64,000 nucleotides of DNA from Salinarchaeum sp. IM2453 (GCF_019693215.1 NZ_CP081183.1:871226-935225); one strand, 5' to 3'; positions 8,755 to 18,148 are shown, counted from the stretch's first letter. The notes: generated by a model from the sequence alone, not told the origin. Program-made: numbers and translations.

Positions 8755-9819
8755 ATGACAGAAGAAAAAGACCGTGAGGACGAGGTTGCAAGCCGAGTCC
8801 GGACCACAGAACCGCACATTCGAGATATTGACAACCAAGCAGCTACCGAACTTCGTGAGTTGCTGAACGATCAAGACTATGTTTTTGCTCCGGGAATCTA
8901 CCATGCGCTTGATGCCCGACTTGCTGAGATGGCAGGCCTTGACGCCGCATACATGTCCGGGTATTCAACAGTCCTTGGACAGTTTGGCTTCCCAGACCTT
9001 GAGATGGTGACGATGGACGAGATGGTTGAGAATGCAAAGCGAATTGTTGAAGCAACAGATCTGCCAGTTGTTGCAGACTGTGACACTGGATACGGTGGCA
9101 CACACAACGTTCGTCGTGCTGTTCGCGAATATGAAAAGGCAGGTGTCGCAGCAGTTCACATTGAGGACCAAACCACACCAAAGCGCTGTGGACACATTGC
9201 TGGAAAGAAGATCATCTCACGCGACGAAGCAGAAGCCCGATTCAGTGCAGCTGTCGATGCAAAGCAGGACGATGATACAATTATCATTGCCCGTACAGAC
9301 GCATATGGATCTGCGAATGGCGACTGGGAGGAACATCTTGAGCGAGGTCGAATGTATGCTGATGCGGGCGTTGACCTTGTTTGGCCGGAAATGCCAGATC
9401 CATCACGTGAAGACGCTGTTGAATATGCAGAGACAATTCACGAGACGCATCCTGATCTCAAGCTAGCATTTAATTACTCATCTAGTTTCGCTTGGAGCGA
9501 AGAAGAAGATCCACTAACATTCGAAGAACTCGGAGATCTCGGGTACAACTACATCTTCATTACACTGTACGCACTGCACTCCGGTGCACATGCTGTCTAT
9601 GAGGATATGGTCAACATCGCAGAAAATGCCGAGCAGGCACAGTTTGACCTCGAAGATCGGTACCTTGGTCATCCGACGGAGAGTCACCACGAACTGTCGT
9701 TCGTTCCACGGTATCAGGATATCGAAGCACAGTTCGATCCAGAAGCACAAGACCGAATGGAAGAATCAGCAGGGTTCAGTGAAGAAGAGACGGATCCATT
9801 GACCTCGAACGACGACTAA
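8755..9819 (+). CDS. aceA: isocitrate lyase / PEP mutase superfamily enzyme (probable isocitrate lyase)
   Basis: 354 residues, TIM-barrel of the ICL/PEPM superfamily. The metal and substrate loops are visible in [11 protein letters not shown] and VHIEDQ. The catalytic KRCGH motif is at 143-147. The short form (about 350 residues) is what haloarchaea use as isocitrate lyase in the glyoxylate cycle, but 2-methylisocitrate lyase has the same signature and cannot be excluded. No malate synthase is adjacent, which weakens the glyoxylate reading. Initiation has no Shine-Dalgarno sequence; it appears to depend on the upstream leader ORF. Confidence 0.75.
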   Translation: MTEEKDREDEVASRVRTTEPHIRDIDNQAATELRELLNDQDYVFAPGIYHALDARLAEMAGLDAAYMSGYSTVLGQFGFPDLEMVTMDEMVENAKRIVEATDLPVVADCDTGYGGTHNVRRAVREYEKAGVAAVHIEDQTTPKRCGHIAGKKIISRDEAEARFSAAVDAKQDDDTIIIARTDAYGSANGDWEEHLERGRMYADAGVDLVWPEMPDPSREDAVEYAETIHETHPDLKLAFNYSSSFAWSEEEDPLTFEELGDLGYNYIFITLYALHSGAHAVYEDMVNIAENAEQAQFDLEDRYLGHPTESHHELSFVPRYQDIEAQFDPEAQDRMEESAGFSEEETDPLTSNDD

Positions 9820-9950
9820 TCGGCGGCTAGCGAGAAAGAATCTCAAGTCTATTCTATCATTTGCTTTTGTAGCAGCGTCGAAAATATAGAGACTGTTGGA
9901 CAGTGGAAAAACCAAAAAGAGCTATTTTTGCCCAGTGTTTGTAGATACGT

Positions 9951-11729
9951 ATGGGCCTTGAGGATTTCACGGAGTTTGATGAAGACACGTCAGCACAAGA
10001 AGACACAGTAGATGAATCTACAGGGGAAGTCAGATTTGAGACAACAGATGTTACAACACAAGATAGTTACTCCGGCCTTGGGGTCGTTTCCGTATCAAGA
10101 GGTCTCAAAATTGACGAAACAGGGGATGACACAAATCTTCAAGTGTACATAACAGCCCCAAACCGCTCACGGATTCGAATTGGATCATATGTGTTAGTTC
10201 CATATCCGGATAATGAGCGGCTATTTTGTCGCATCTCGGGGCTGGAATACGCACAAGAGTTCCACAGTGACGATGCTACTGAAATTAACGCGCGGCGGGC
10301 AATGCAGACAGACAATATCGATGAAACGGACTACAAGTTCATGGCTGAACTGGACCCAGTAGCTGTTCTATATGAACAGGATGGTGAACTGAAACGTCGG
10401 ATGACAGATCGTGTTCCAAAACCAAAAACAGTCGTAAGGGAAGCCACAGATAAAGGTGAAATTAAAACAGGGCTTAAGATACCTGATGATGGAATATTTA
10501 TTGGACACTTAGCCGTAGGGGGAGAACGAATCACAACAGCAGCCGAGCCCCCAACAATTGATTACCGGTTGAAGGACAAATATGACGACGGCGATCCATT
10601 GATTTTCCGACACACACTGGTTGCCGGTGGAACTGGATCAGGGAAGACGCACGTCGCAAAGAATATTCTTCGGCAGGTGCTCGATCAAAGTCGTTCATAT
10701 CCATTATCAGACGGCCGCGAGCGTAAGCCAGCAGTAGTGCAATTTGATCCGCAGGACGAGTATGCACAGATGCACGATGATAACGACCAGATTACAAAGG
10801 AAGATCAACGTCGGTGGGAGCGCGAAGATATTGCATATGGTGGGTATGATAACACGATTGCATTCGTTCCGAAAATCAAAGGCACAACCTACGACACAAA
10901 GGGCCATCGTGCAGAGCAGCGTAGATTCACAATCCCGTTTTCTATGGTACGACAAAATCAATGGCTCGTTGCAGGAGGCGACCTAAATAACAATCAGTAC
11001 CAAGCAATACGATTGCTACTAAAGCGGTTCTTTGATCAGTTTGGTAACAGTGGAACATATGCACAGTTCAAACAATTTCTCGAAGATCCGGCGCTACGTG
11101 AGGAGTTGAGTGAGTCCGGAAAAGTACATGAGAGCACATACGATGCCGTTGTTCGCCGGATTCAGGGTTTTGAAAACGTGTTTGATCAAGACGCACAACC
11201 AATTACGGATCAGATTGATGAATTTGTCCGGCAGGGGCGGTTATCAGTAGTTCCGACGTACCACCTAAATGATTCTAGAGCAGCCGAGACAATTGTGCTT
11301 GCAGTTGCGTCATTGCTCGTCGATGAAAAACTATCAAGCAATCCAAGATACGAACAAGTAAAAGACACCCCACTGGTAGTCGGAATGGACGAGGCACATA
11401 ATTATCTGACCGACGCTGATAGCGTTCAAGCCAGAAAGGTAATCAGAAAATTTACCGAAGCAGCAAAGCAAGGGCGAAAAGAGCGGCTCGGGTTATTCTT
11501 GATCACGCAGGATCCTCAGGATATCCACGAAGCAGTGTTCAAACAGATCAACACAACAATAGTGCTAAATCTTGGCGATGAGGATGCAATTAGTAGCGTG
11601 AATATTCCGACTGAACTTGAAGGCAAAGTTCCTTACATGGAACAGGGGCAGATGGTTGTATACTCACCAGACAACTCAGAACCAGTTGAGTTGGTTGGTC
11701 TTCCGAAATGCCTAACACAGCATAAGTGA
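9951..11729 (+). CDS. HerA-like DNA-translocating ATPase
   Basis: 592 residues. An acidic N-terminus precedes a beta-barrel region typical of HerA/FtsK-like ATPases (about 40-190). Walker A is GGTGSGKT at 226-233 and Walker B is in LVVGMDEAHNYL. The late ITQDPQDIHE segment carries the sensor region. HerA proteins pump DNA during end resection with NurA, Mre11 and Rad50, none of which is adjacent; other haloarchaeal paralogues have unclear roles. The ATG is about 25 nt after a CTATTTTT box, fitting leaderless initiation. Its TGA stop is the first part of an orphan IS end. Confidence 0.8.
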   Translation: MGLEDFTEFDEDTSAQEDTVDESTGEVRFETTDVTTQDSYSGLGVVSVSRGLKIDETGDDTNLQVYITAPNRSRIRIGSYVLVPYPDNERLFCRISGLEYAQEFHSDDATEINARRAMQTDNIDETDYKFMAELDPVAVLYEQDGELKRRMTDRVPKPKTVVREATDKGEIKTGLKIPDDGIFIGHLAVGGERITTAAEPPTIDYRLKDKYDDGDPLIFRHTLVAGGTGSGKTHVAKNILRQVLDQSRSYPLSDGRERKPAVVQFDPQDEYAQMHDDNDQITKEDQRRWEREDIAYGGYDNTIAFVPKIKGTTYDTKGHRAEQRRFTIPFSMVRQNQWLVAGGDLNNNQYQAIRLLLKRFFDQFGNSGTYAQFKQFLEDPALREELSESGKVHESTYDAVVRRIQGFENVFDQDAQPITDQIDEFVRQGRLSVVPTYHLNDSRAAETIVLAVASLLVDEKLSSNPRYEQVKDTPLVVGMDEAHNYLTDADSVQARKVIRKFTEAAKQGRKERLGLFLITQDPQDIHEAVFKQINTTIVLNLGDEDAISSVNIPTELEGKVPYMEQGQMVVYSPDNSEPVELVGLPKCLTQHK

Positions 11730-11786
11730 ACTACCCCTGCCTACTCGCCGCCTTCGGCGGCTCCTTGAGGACAGGGATATAGCCTG
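11726..11786 (+). repeat. orphan IS200/IS605-type end, type A, fused to the herA-like stop codon
   Basis: GTGAACTACCCC begins on the last two codons of the upstream gene (AAG TGA). It continues with the hairpin GCCGCC-TTC-GGCGGC and the conserved CTCCTTGAGGACAGGGA block, ending ATAGCC. Same type as 600, 21576 and 59551. It lies between convergent genes and may now act as a 3' end structure. Confidence 0.6.
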
Positions 11787-11874
11787 AGAGAACATATCTG
11801 TAGCACAGTTTGAGAACCTATTTTGCTGAAGGATAGTAGACTGAAGAGATTGGTTTTTGGAGATATGAAAAGTC

Positions 11875-12867
11875 TCAGAAGATCGTTGCCCGTTGATACA
11901 CAGAAATACCGGTATCACTGATCTCATATGGTTTTGTTTCTCTTGAGTGATGGGCGTCACGAATCTTCTGAATTTCAACACCCATCCGTGTCTCCTCAAA
12001 ATTTTTGGGGCGAATATACTGCAGGATAAAAACAGCGTCAGTGAGATACTCCACAATCCCGTATCGAGATACATACGGATTATCATCACTAGCTTCGCTT
12101 GTCATCATCGTTGTGACACCGGCCTCTTTAAGCGCATTGGTGAAATTATAGATTTCATTTCTGCGTTCCGCTCGAGTCTCAAACATCATTTCAAGCAGTG
12201 AAACAGAATCAAGGACTAGTCGACTGGCATCAAAGTCGTTGATGAGACGAGGAAGGTCACTACGGATGCTCTGCAAACTATGTGCCATATCAACTGCATC
12301 AATATCAACAATCGCCAAGCGACCGTCCTTGATATATTCATCGTACGGGAAGCCTTTTTCTGTTGCACTTCGAACGACACGGCGCTTTGATTCCTCAAGG
12401 GTAATGAAGACGCCACGCTCGCCTTGCTGAAGACCTTGATTGAGAAACTGTAATCCAAATGTCGTTTTACCGCTACCAGCAGAGCCAATCGTAGTAATCA
12501 AAGACTGTTCTGGGATGCCCCCGCGGATCATCGCATCAAGTCCATCGATACCAAGTTCTATACGAGGGATTTCCGATTCTGGATCTTCGTCTGCAAATTC
12601 CTCACCATCAGGACTTCCTGGAGGGAGGTCCATCTCATCTGGGGGGGAAGTGGATTCATCTCCCGGGAACTCAACATCGCGGAGTGCACTTGAGAAATCA
12701 TCTTCAAAAAGTGAAGAGTCTTCCTCAGATGGCCCGCCAGAGTCCGGATCAGAGACATCTTCGGTTGGCTGCTCAGTAGTTGCATCAGATTCAGTGACAT
12801 CATCTTCACTGTCAGCACTCTCACGAAGGGCGCGTTCAAACCAATCAGCATCGTCGTTATCTGTCAT
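11875..12867 (-). CDS. RAD55/KaiC-like RecA-superfamily ATPase
   Basis: 330 residues. Residues 1-100 are low-complexity and strongly acidic (Asp/Glu/Ser/Pro-rich). The RecA-like core begins at IPRIELGIDGLDAMIRGG, has Walker A GSAGSGKT at 128-135 and a Walker B region in SRLVLDSVSLL. Such single-domain KaiC/RAD55 proteins in haloarchaea are often linked to signalling or gas-vesicle/light regulation, but many are uncharacterised. It is convergent with the HerA-like gene. DNA repair and signalling are both possible; nothing in the sequence decides. Confidence 0.75.
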   Translation of the reverse strand: MTDNDDADWFERALRESADSEDDVTESDATTEQPTEDVSDPDSGGPSEEDSSLFEDDFSSALRDVEFPGDESTSPPDEMDLPPGSPDGEEFADEDPESEIPRIELGIDGLDAMIRGGIPEQSLITTIGSAGSGKTTFGLQFLNQGLQQGERGVFITLEESKRRVVRSATEKGFPYDEYIKDGRLAIVDIDAVDMAHSLQSIRSDLPRLINDFDASRLVLDSVSLLEMMFETRAERRNEIYNFTNALKEAGVTTMMTSEASDDNPYVSRYGIVEYLTDAVFILQYIRPKNFEETRMGVEIQKIRDAHHSRETKPYEISDTGISVYQRATIF

Positions 12868-13093
12868 TGATAGCTAGCAGACGGATAAAGTGTCTATTTC
12901 TGTGTCAGATTACCACCGGGAATGAATTAAGTGTGTTGCGTCAGTTGTCAGTAGTATATGTCCAGAAGAGATTCCAAAGCAATTCTTTTGTGCTTTCATA
13001 GCGGGGAAAAAGTATCATATTCTAAGAGATGAGAAAACGGAAGCTAAATGTGGGGGTGTAATATTTTTGACTATAGAGATGGTTGATAGGAAT

Positions 13094-13915
13094 ATGCGCG
13101 TAGGGATTGTTGGACAGCGTAATAACGAGAAAGCAGAGCAACTTGTTTCGGAACTCGCCACCGAATTAGAGACGCAGGGAGTTGAAGTATATATTGATCG
13201 TATCACAGCCGAGAATTTAGATAGAGAAGGGGTGTTTCCCCGAGATATGGAGGAATGTGATCTCGCAGTGAGTGTTGGTGGTGATGGGACATTTCTATAT
13301 ACGGTTCGTGCCGTTGAAGGGACACCAATCATTGGAGTAAACTTAGGCGAAGTAGGGTTTTTAAACGCTGTTAGCCCTGAGGATGCAGTAGAAGCGGTTA
13401 GTGAAACGGTACAGCAGCATCAGGAGGGGTCTGCATCAGTACGGGAACTACAGCGGCTAGTCGCGGTGGGAGATGAACAGAAGCTAAAACCAGCGGTCAA
13501 CGAGATAGTTGTCCAAGGTACACGGAGAGGACCAGGCGGCGGTGCTGAAGTTGCAGTTACAGTAAATGGTGAAACATACACTGAGGGATATGCTGACGGG
13601 GTGCTGATCGCAACACCAACCGGGTCGTCGGCATATAACTTGAGTGAGGGTGGGCCTTTGCTGTATCCAACAGTAGATGGGCTCGTGATCACACAGATGT
13701 GCCCACGAAAGGGGAGCAGACCGCTTGTAGTTGATTCAGATGCAGAGATAGAGATTATGATATCAGAGACAGAGGTATGTCATGTCGTAGGTGATGGTCG
13801 GGAGCGCCGGTCATTTGACCCCCCAATGACAGTGGAGATAACTACCGCAGCGGAGCCATTGCGACTTGCAGGGCCAGATATGAGTTTTTTCAATGCTCTT
13901 GGAAAACTTGAGTAG
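13094..13915 (+). CDS. nadK: NAD kinase
   Basis: 273 residues. The family GGDGT motif is in AVSVGGDGTFLY, and the NE pair plus the following strand appear in PAVNEIVVQG. ATPTGSSAYNLSEGGP is the conserved glycine-rich loop. It phosphorylates NAD to NADP using ATP or polyphosphate. The frame is open to a TTG at 13067 and an ATG at 13079, but ATG 13094 (MRVGIVGQ) matches the archaeal family start and lies about 28 nt from the AATATTTTT box. It runs toward mptA, about 60 bp downstream. Confidence 0.92.
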   Translation: MRVGIVGQRNNEKAEQLVSELATELETQGVEVYIDRITAENLDREGVFPRDMEECDLAVSVGGDGTFLYTVRAVEGTPIIGVNLGEVGFLNAVSPEDAVEAVSETVQQHQEGSASVRELQRLVAVGDEQKLKPAVNEIVVQGTRRGPGGGAEVAVTVNGETYTEGYADGVLIATPTGSSAYNLSEGGPLLYPTVDGLVITQMCPRKGSRPLVVDSDAEIEIMISETEVCHVVGDGRERRSFDPPMTVEITTAAEPLRLAGPDMSFFNALGKLE

Positions 13916-13977
13916 AAGCGAACTTTTGCTCAGGTTTCCGAAAGGTCTAATCGGAAGCAAGCCTTTTTCTAGATCAG

Positions 13978-14901
13978 ATGTCAGGAGAACTTCCGGATGT
14001 GCAAGCGACGAGCCCAGATGTGACAGTTGGGCTAAATCAAGTTGGTGTAACAGGCGTTGAAAAAGTTGTAAAAGTAAACGGCTCCGGTGGCACACCACTT
14101 ATTTTAATGGCTGAATTTGAGGTCTTTGTAGATTTACCTTCATGGCGAAAAGGGGCAGATATGAGTCGGAATATGGAGGTTATTGATGAAACACTTGAGG
14201 CAGCAATTGATGAAGAGGTTGAGCGAGTTGAGGATGTATGTGGGAGTGCTGCAGACCGGTTATTAAATAAACACGAGTATACCTCAAAGGCAACCGTTTC
14301 GATGGAAGCAAAGTACATTATGCCAGAAGAGACTCCCGAGAGTAAGCGGGAAACACAATATGCCCTTGATATTATAGCATCTGCAACTGCTACAGAGGGC
14401 GAAACTCGAACCGAAATTGGAGCAAAGGTGACTGGTATGACAGTTTGTCCATGTTCACAAGGGATGTCTGCCGCGCACGCACGAGAGACGCTTGAGGATC
14501 TCGATGTGGACGAGGAGACAATCAACGATTTTCTAAAAGAAGCCCCACAGCCAGGGCATTCACAGCGGGGTCACGCGACCCTGACTGTTGAGTCTTCTGG
14601 AATGCCAGATGTTCATTTGCACAATATTATTCGTATTGCGAGAGACGCGATGAGTGCTCGAATTTACAACCTTGCCAAGCGGCCAGATGAAGATCACATG
14701 ACCCAAGCAGCGCATGCAGATGCCAAGTTTGTCGAAGACTGTGTTCGAGCGATGGCAGATGGAGTTGTAGATGAATTTGCACACTTACCTGATGATGCGG
14801 TGATAACGATGAAACAATCAAATGATGAGTCAATTCATCAGCATAACGCCCACGCAGAACGAGTCGTCGAGATGGGAACATTACGAACAGAAGTCGAATA
14901 A
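13978..14901 (+). CDS. mptA: GTP cyclohydrolase MptA (archaeal FolE2 type)
   Basis: 307 residues, the usual length. Family signatures are [12 protein letters not shown] near the start, [16 protein letters not shown] around the catalytic cysteine, and the His-rich [16 protein letters not shown]. MptA converts GTP to a cyclic dihydroneopterin phosphate, the first step of archaeal pterin synthesis and a route toward tRNA archaeosine. It follows nadK by about 60 bp in the same direction and could be cotranscribed. An orphan IS end lies between it and the convergent F420 reductase. Confidence 0.94.
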   Translation: MSGELPDVQATSPDVTVGLNQVGVTGVEKVVKVNGSGGTPLILMAEFEVFVDLPSWRKGADMSRNMEVIDETLEAAIDEEVERVEDVCGSAADRLLNKHEYTSKATVSMEAKYIMPEETPESKRETQYALDIIASATATEGETRTEIGAKVTGMTVCPCSQGMSAAHARETLEDLDVDEETINDFLKEAPQPGHSQRGHATLTVESSGMPDVHLHNIIRIARDAMSARIYNLAKRPDEDHMTQAAHADAKFVEDCVRAMADGVVDEFAHLPDDAVITMKQSNDESIHQHNAHAERVVEMGTLRTEVE

Positions 14902-14945
14902 GCTACATTTTGTACTACTTAATCCATCGTATAAATTCACTGCAA

Positions 14946-14981
14946 TGAGCCGCCTCGGGCCTTGCCCTCGGAGTGGTTCAC
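14946..14981 (-). repeat. orphan tnpB-type right end, type E, next to the F420 reductase stop
   Basis: On the minus strand it starts GTGAACCACTCC and continues with the hairpin CGAGGGCAAGGCCCGAGG (imperfect). Just before it, GTTCAC from the last codons of the upstream gene forms an inverted repeat with the element's GTGAAC across ATAGTAG. The gene's TAG stop lies inside that spacer. Compare the similar fusion at the HerA-like gene. Confidence 0.55.
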
Positions 14982-14984
14982 CTA

Positions 14985-15653
14985 CTATGTGAACTTAACG
15001 CCAACGTCGCTTAGTCCATCGTTGTATCGAGCAAGGTTGATTAAAAGAGGAGTCATTGACTCAACTTCAGCGGCATTATCAATTGGTCCTGCATCAAGCG
15101 CGCGAATTCCTGAGATGGATTCAGCAAGTTCAACAACAGTCTCCTTAGCCTGTGAGTTCTCTCCAACGACTAAAGTGTCAAGTGAAAGGGATTGGTCAAG
15201 ATCAATCAAAGCATGTGCCGAGAGGTTGTGAAATGCGCCAATAACAGGAATCTCGTCAGGGGCAGCTTGGGCCGCAACGGCAGTTACACTGCCTGCACCC
15301 GGTCGATGGTAGTGAAGGCCAGATTCATTTGATTTCATCCCGACTGCTGGAGAAACAATAATAGCGTCATCGGGCAAGTCACCACTGACTGATTCAACAG
15401 TGTCGGAAACGTGGTATGGCGGTACAGCGAGAACAACAATATCTGCAGATTGTACAATGTTTGAGTTAGTACCAGCCTGTAGATTGGCATTAATGTCGTG
15501 TTCAGAAAGTGTATCTTCGTATTCAGCAACAGCATCTTCAGCTCGATCTACATCCCGAGAGCCAATATTGATAGTATAATCAGTATCAGCAGCCCAGCGA
15601 AATGCTAGTCCCTGTCCAATATCGCCAGTTCCACCAAGAATTGCAATTTCCAT
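14985..15653 (-). CDS. npdG: F420H2:NADP oxidoreductase
   Basis: 222 residues. The N-terminal dinucleotide fold has GGTGDIGQGLAFRWA, and NIGSRDVDRAEDAV carries the phosphate-binding Ser/Arg typical of NADP preference. VLAVPPYH and the C-terminal LLINLARYNDGLSDVG are characteristic of Fno/NpdG. The enzyme moves hydride between reduced coenzyme F420 and NADP. In this genome it uses the product of the cofH/cofG/cofC genes found at 35769-38911. Single start at 15653, no longer alternative. Confidence 0.92.
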   Translation of the reverse strand: MEIAILGGTGDIGQGLAFRWAADTDYTINIGSRDVDRAEDAVAEYEDTLSEHDINANLQAGTNSNIVQSADIVVLAVPPYHVSDTVESVSGDLPDDAIIVSPAVGMKSNESGLHYHRPGAGSVTAVAAQAAPDEIPVIGAFHNLSAHALIDLDQSLSLDTLVVGENSQAKETVVELAESISGIRALDAGPIDNAAEVESMTPLLINLARYNDGLSDVGVKFT

Positions 15654-15712
15654 ATGTCATGGGTAGGGCGAGTAAACGAAAAACGTTGTGTCACCGGCGG
15701 AGTTCGACGCAA

Positions 15713-16585
15713 TCACTCTAGAATCGCCGGCAGATCATTAATATTGTCAATAACTGTTTTAGCACCTGCATCTTTGAATGCAGTAATACCATCGCTTCCG
15801 GAGAGACCGCCAGTAAGAACACCAACGCCGATGTATTCACGTTCAGGGTCGGCAGCTGCTGCATTTTCTGCTGTTTGTATATCATCGAGAGTATCACCAG
15901 CAAACACAACAGTCTGTGCATCAAATCGCTCAGCGAGAGTTAATAGTGCATCTGGATCTGGCTTGCTACCATCCCAGTCGTCCATCGTGAACTGTTGGTC
16001 TGGAGAAAGGTCCAAGCCAACCCGTTCAAGCGCGATAGTAGCTTCCTGACGAGGACGGCCAGTCACAACACCAACACTGAACCGGCTTGTTAAATCCGCT
16101 ATTGTGGATTCATCAGCGAGGATGGGCTCATCATTAATGTATCCAGCAGTATGGGCTGCTGGCTTCTTTCCCTCGATTTCAGCGTATAAATCAGCACCAA
16201 GGTACAGCTGCTGAAATACATCGCGTATCTGATCTGGATTCCAAAATGAGAACGCGTACTCAGAGCCACTATCGGAAAGCTCATGCTGAAGCAACTCACG
16301 GACAGCAGAGAGACCTCCACCTCTGCTGGATATTTCGTTGGTATACTCAGTTAGATCAGCTTCATATCCAGTTCGTCGAGCAAGGATATATAACGCTGCT
16401 GCGTCAGTGAGTTCCCAGTCATTGTTAAATCCGCCAGCATTTTTGAACTGCTGTATATCTGATTTAGGGATTGTTTCATCGTAGATGACTTGAAGAGTAT
16501 CGACAATTGCTCGCCGATAGGACTGTGAAACATCGACAAGAACGCCATCAACATCAAGAACAACAGCGTCAGGAGCGATTACCAT
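15713..16585 (-). CDS. HAD-superfamily hydrolase (TIGR01548-like)
   Basis: 290 residues. HAD motif [10 protein letters not shown] has the nucleophile Asp and the acid Asp two residues later. Motif II lies around VVTGRPR, motif III at the SKPDPDALL lysine, and motif IV at [12 protein letters not shown]. The cap region contains [11 protein letters not shown], which with overall length recalls the TIGR01548 group found in haloarchaea and cyanobacteria. A small-molecule phosphatase is expected; the substrate is unknown. It is about 60 bp upstream of the F420 reductase and may share its transcript. Confidence 0.82.
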   Translation of the reverse strand: MVIAPDAVVLDVDGVLVDVSQSYRRAIVDTLQVIYDETIPKSDIQQFKNAGGFNNDWELTDAAALYILARRTGYEADLTEYTNEISSRGGGLSAVRELLQHELSDSGSEYAFSFWNPDQIRDVFQQLYLGADLYAEIEGKKPAAHTAGYINDEPILADESTIADLTSRFSVGVVTGRPRQEATIALERVGLDLSPDQQFTMDDWDGSKPDPDALLTLAERFDAQTVVFAGDTLDDIQTAENAAAADPEREYIGVGVLTGGLSGSDGITAFKDAGAKTVIDNINDLPAILE

Positions 16586-16591
16586 ATCTGG

Positions 16592-17008
16592 TTATACATC
16601 ATCATTGGCTAAGGTATTATTGTCTCGATACTGGAATAGTGTCGTTCCTGGAATCTGGGTGCGAGTAACGGGAACAACAGCAGGATCACTACCAAGGGTG
16701 GTAAAATAGACATCCGCATTGATATCACTGCCTAATTCACAAAGAGGTCGTTGTAACTCCGGAGGACAGCGGAGAAAATAAAGTGCCTCAGCATTCTCAT
16801 AATGTGTGTTGGTGGGATCAGTAAGATCATCACAGACAAACGTAATATCCGGAGGAAGAGATTGAGCGGTGATATCAGTCGCAATAATAGAACAACCACG
16901 TTCGGCTAACTGTTTAGCGACCGCATGCCGCGAGCCAATGCCAACCTCTACAAGGCTCTCATAAGAGGCAAGATATGTAGCAAGTGTATCTGTCTGGTTG
17001 GAGCCCAC
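16592..17008 (-). CDS. UPF0146 family protein
   Basis: 138 residues from a GTG at 17008. The Rossmann-like opening SLVEVGIGSRHAVAKQLAE and the later CDDLTDPTNTHYENAEALYF fit UPF0146, an archaeal family that looks like a reduced SAM-methyltransferase fold without proven activity. A longer open frame reaches 17257 but crosses the divergent gene; the GTG is 25 nt after a TTTATA box on the minus strand, so a leaderless GTG start is preferred. It ends 6 bp before the HAD gene start and is likely cotranscribed with it. Confidence 0.78.
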   Translation of the reverse strand: MGSNQTDTLATYLASYESLVEVGIGSRHAVAKQLAERGCSIIATDITAQSLPPDITFVCDDLTDPTNTHYENAEALYFLRCPPELQRPLCELGSDINADVYFTTLGSDPAVVPVTRTQIPGTTLFQYRDNNTLANDDV

Positions 17009-17011
17009 GCC

Positions 17012-17042
17012 GGGATATTTATATCTACGACAATATAAACTA
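17012..17042. promoter_or_regulatory. compact divergent promoter of UPF0146 and archaemetzincin genes
   Basis: Two TATA-like boxes lie within about 30 bp and face opposite ways. TTTATAT (about 17019-17025) is about 27 nt before ATG 17049 on the plus strand. TTTATA read on the minus strand (about 17035-17041) is 25 nt before GTG 17008. Each promoter overlaps the other gene's control region, so binding at one probably affects the other. Confidence 0.55.
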
Positions 17043-17048
17043 TTGACA

Positions 17049-17570
17049 ATGCTTGTCGATATCGTGCCGGTCGGGGACATTCCTGCACGCGTTAAACGGG
17101 AAGCATCGAGTGCGCTGCAGAGTGTATATGACTGTGATGTCGTTATCAATGAGTCAAAGCCAGTTCCGGAAGGTGCATATGACGAAGCCCGAGGACAATA
17201 TAGAGCAGAAGAATTCATTGAGATGGCCAGCAGGGTAGGCCGAGGAGATAAAAACATTGCAATTACTGTAGAGGATTTGTATTATCGTCGGCGAAACTAC
17301 GTCTTTGGTCTCGCATATCTGGAAGGTAATGGTAGTGTTATTTCGACACACCGGCTACGAACGACATCTGATGGAGGGAAGGCAAATCTTGATGCGGAGG
17401 AAGTATTCGCTAATCGAGTGCGAAAAGAGGTTGTACACGAAATTGGCCATAACATCGGTCTTGAGCACTGTGACAATAACCGGTGTGTGATGAATTTCTC
17501 GGCCACAGCAGTGGATATTGATCAAAAAGAGGAATATCTATGTGGTTCCTGTTCCCGAGAGATTAGCTAA
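17049..17570 (+). CDS. amzA: archaemetzincin family metalloprotease
   Basis: 173 residues. The extended zinc motif HEIGHNIGLEHC is followed by CVMNFS (the Met-turn) and a CxxC pair in YLCGSC, the arrangement that defines archaemetzincins (a structural zinc plus the catalytic zinc). Substrates are unknown in archaea. The open frame begins earlier at a TTG (16998), but ATG 17049 has a TATA box at the right distance and the family start MLVDIVPVG. The stop overlaps the next start (TAATG). Confidence 0.9.
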   Translation: MLVDIVPVGDIPARVKREASSALQSVYDCDVVINESKPVPEGAYDEARGQYRAEEFIEMASRVGRGDKNIAITVEDLYYRRRNYVFGLAYLEGNGSVISTHRLRTTSDGGKANLDAEEVFANRVRKEVVHEIGHNIGLEHCDNNRCVMNFSATAVDIDQKEEYLCGSCSREIS

Positions 17571-18121
17571 TGAGTGGTCATCTTATCGTTGTAGGATACG
17601 ACACATGGACTGATGCAGTAATAGAATTACTTCGTTCCTCGAAGATTTCTTATTCAATATTACTTACTGACAAGGAAGCAGCGGAGAACCTCCGCTCAGA
17701 AGGAGAAGAGGTTGTCTGTGTTTCAGATTTCAACGAGCAGGCATTCAGAGATGCGGGGATCGACAGGGCAGACGCAGTGTTGGTAGCAACACTGGACGAT
17801 CAGCAAAATATACTGGCAGTACTGACAGCGACAGATATTGATGAGACAATGACAGTCGGTACATTCACTAGCAGAGAACGAGATGGGCCAAAGTTGCGAC
17901 GTGCTGGTGCGGATGTGATTGTAAACTTGGGTCAAGCAGTGGCCGAGCTAATTGCAGAGACAGCACTGACAGGAGCTGAGCCTCAACAATTGCTAGAAGA
18001 AATTTTGTCTGAAGAGACAATAGTCGAGCTCGCACAACCAGCGCAGGTAACGGGGGAAGGAACAGAATCTCACGAACAATCAGATGCCGGAATTGAGAAC
18101 GATGCAACAACTAAGAGATAA
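17570..18121 (+). CDS. TrkA-N (RCK) NAD-binding domain protein
   Basis: 183 residues. A single RCK/TrkA-N Rossmann domain (LIVVGYDTWTDAVIELL, then ADAVLVATLDDQQNILAV and AGADVIVNLGQ) covers residues 1-130. The C-terminus is a hydrophilic acidic tail without a TrkA-C domain. The start overlaps the archaemetzincin stop and the K+ channel gene begins 27 bp downstream. By position it is probably a regulatory partner for that channel, which carries its own RCK domain of similar sequence. Confidence 0.85.
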   Translation: MSGHLIVVGYDTWTDAVIELLRSSKISYSILLTDKEAAENLRSEGEEVVCVSDFNEQAFRDAGIDRADAVLVATLDDQQNILAVLTATDIDETMTVGTFTSRERDGPKLRRAGADVIVNLGQAVAELIAETALTGAEPQQLLEEILSEETIVELAQPAQVTGEGTESHEQSDAGIENDATTKR

Positions 18122-18148
18122 AATCAGGGTTTATAACGTCAAGCAATT

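Noticed and set aside
12440-12877. 145-codon open frame on the plus strand opposite the RAD55-like gene
   Set aside because: It is the antisense of a low-complexity acidic region, giving a Ser-rich translation with no family likeness. Long antisense frames are expected there.
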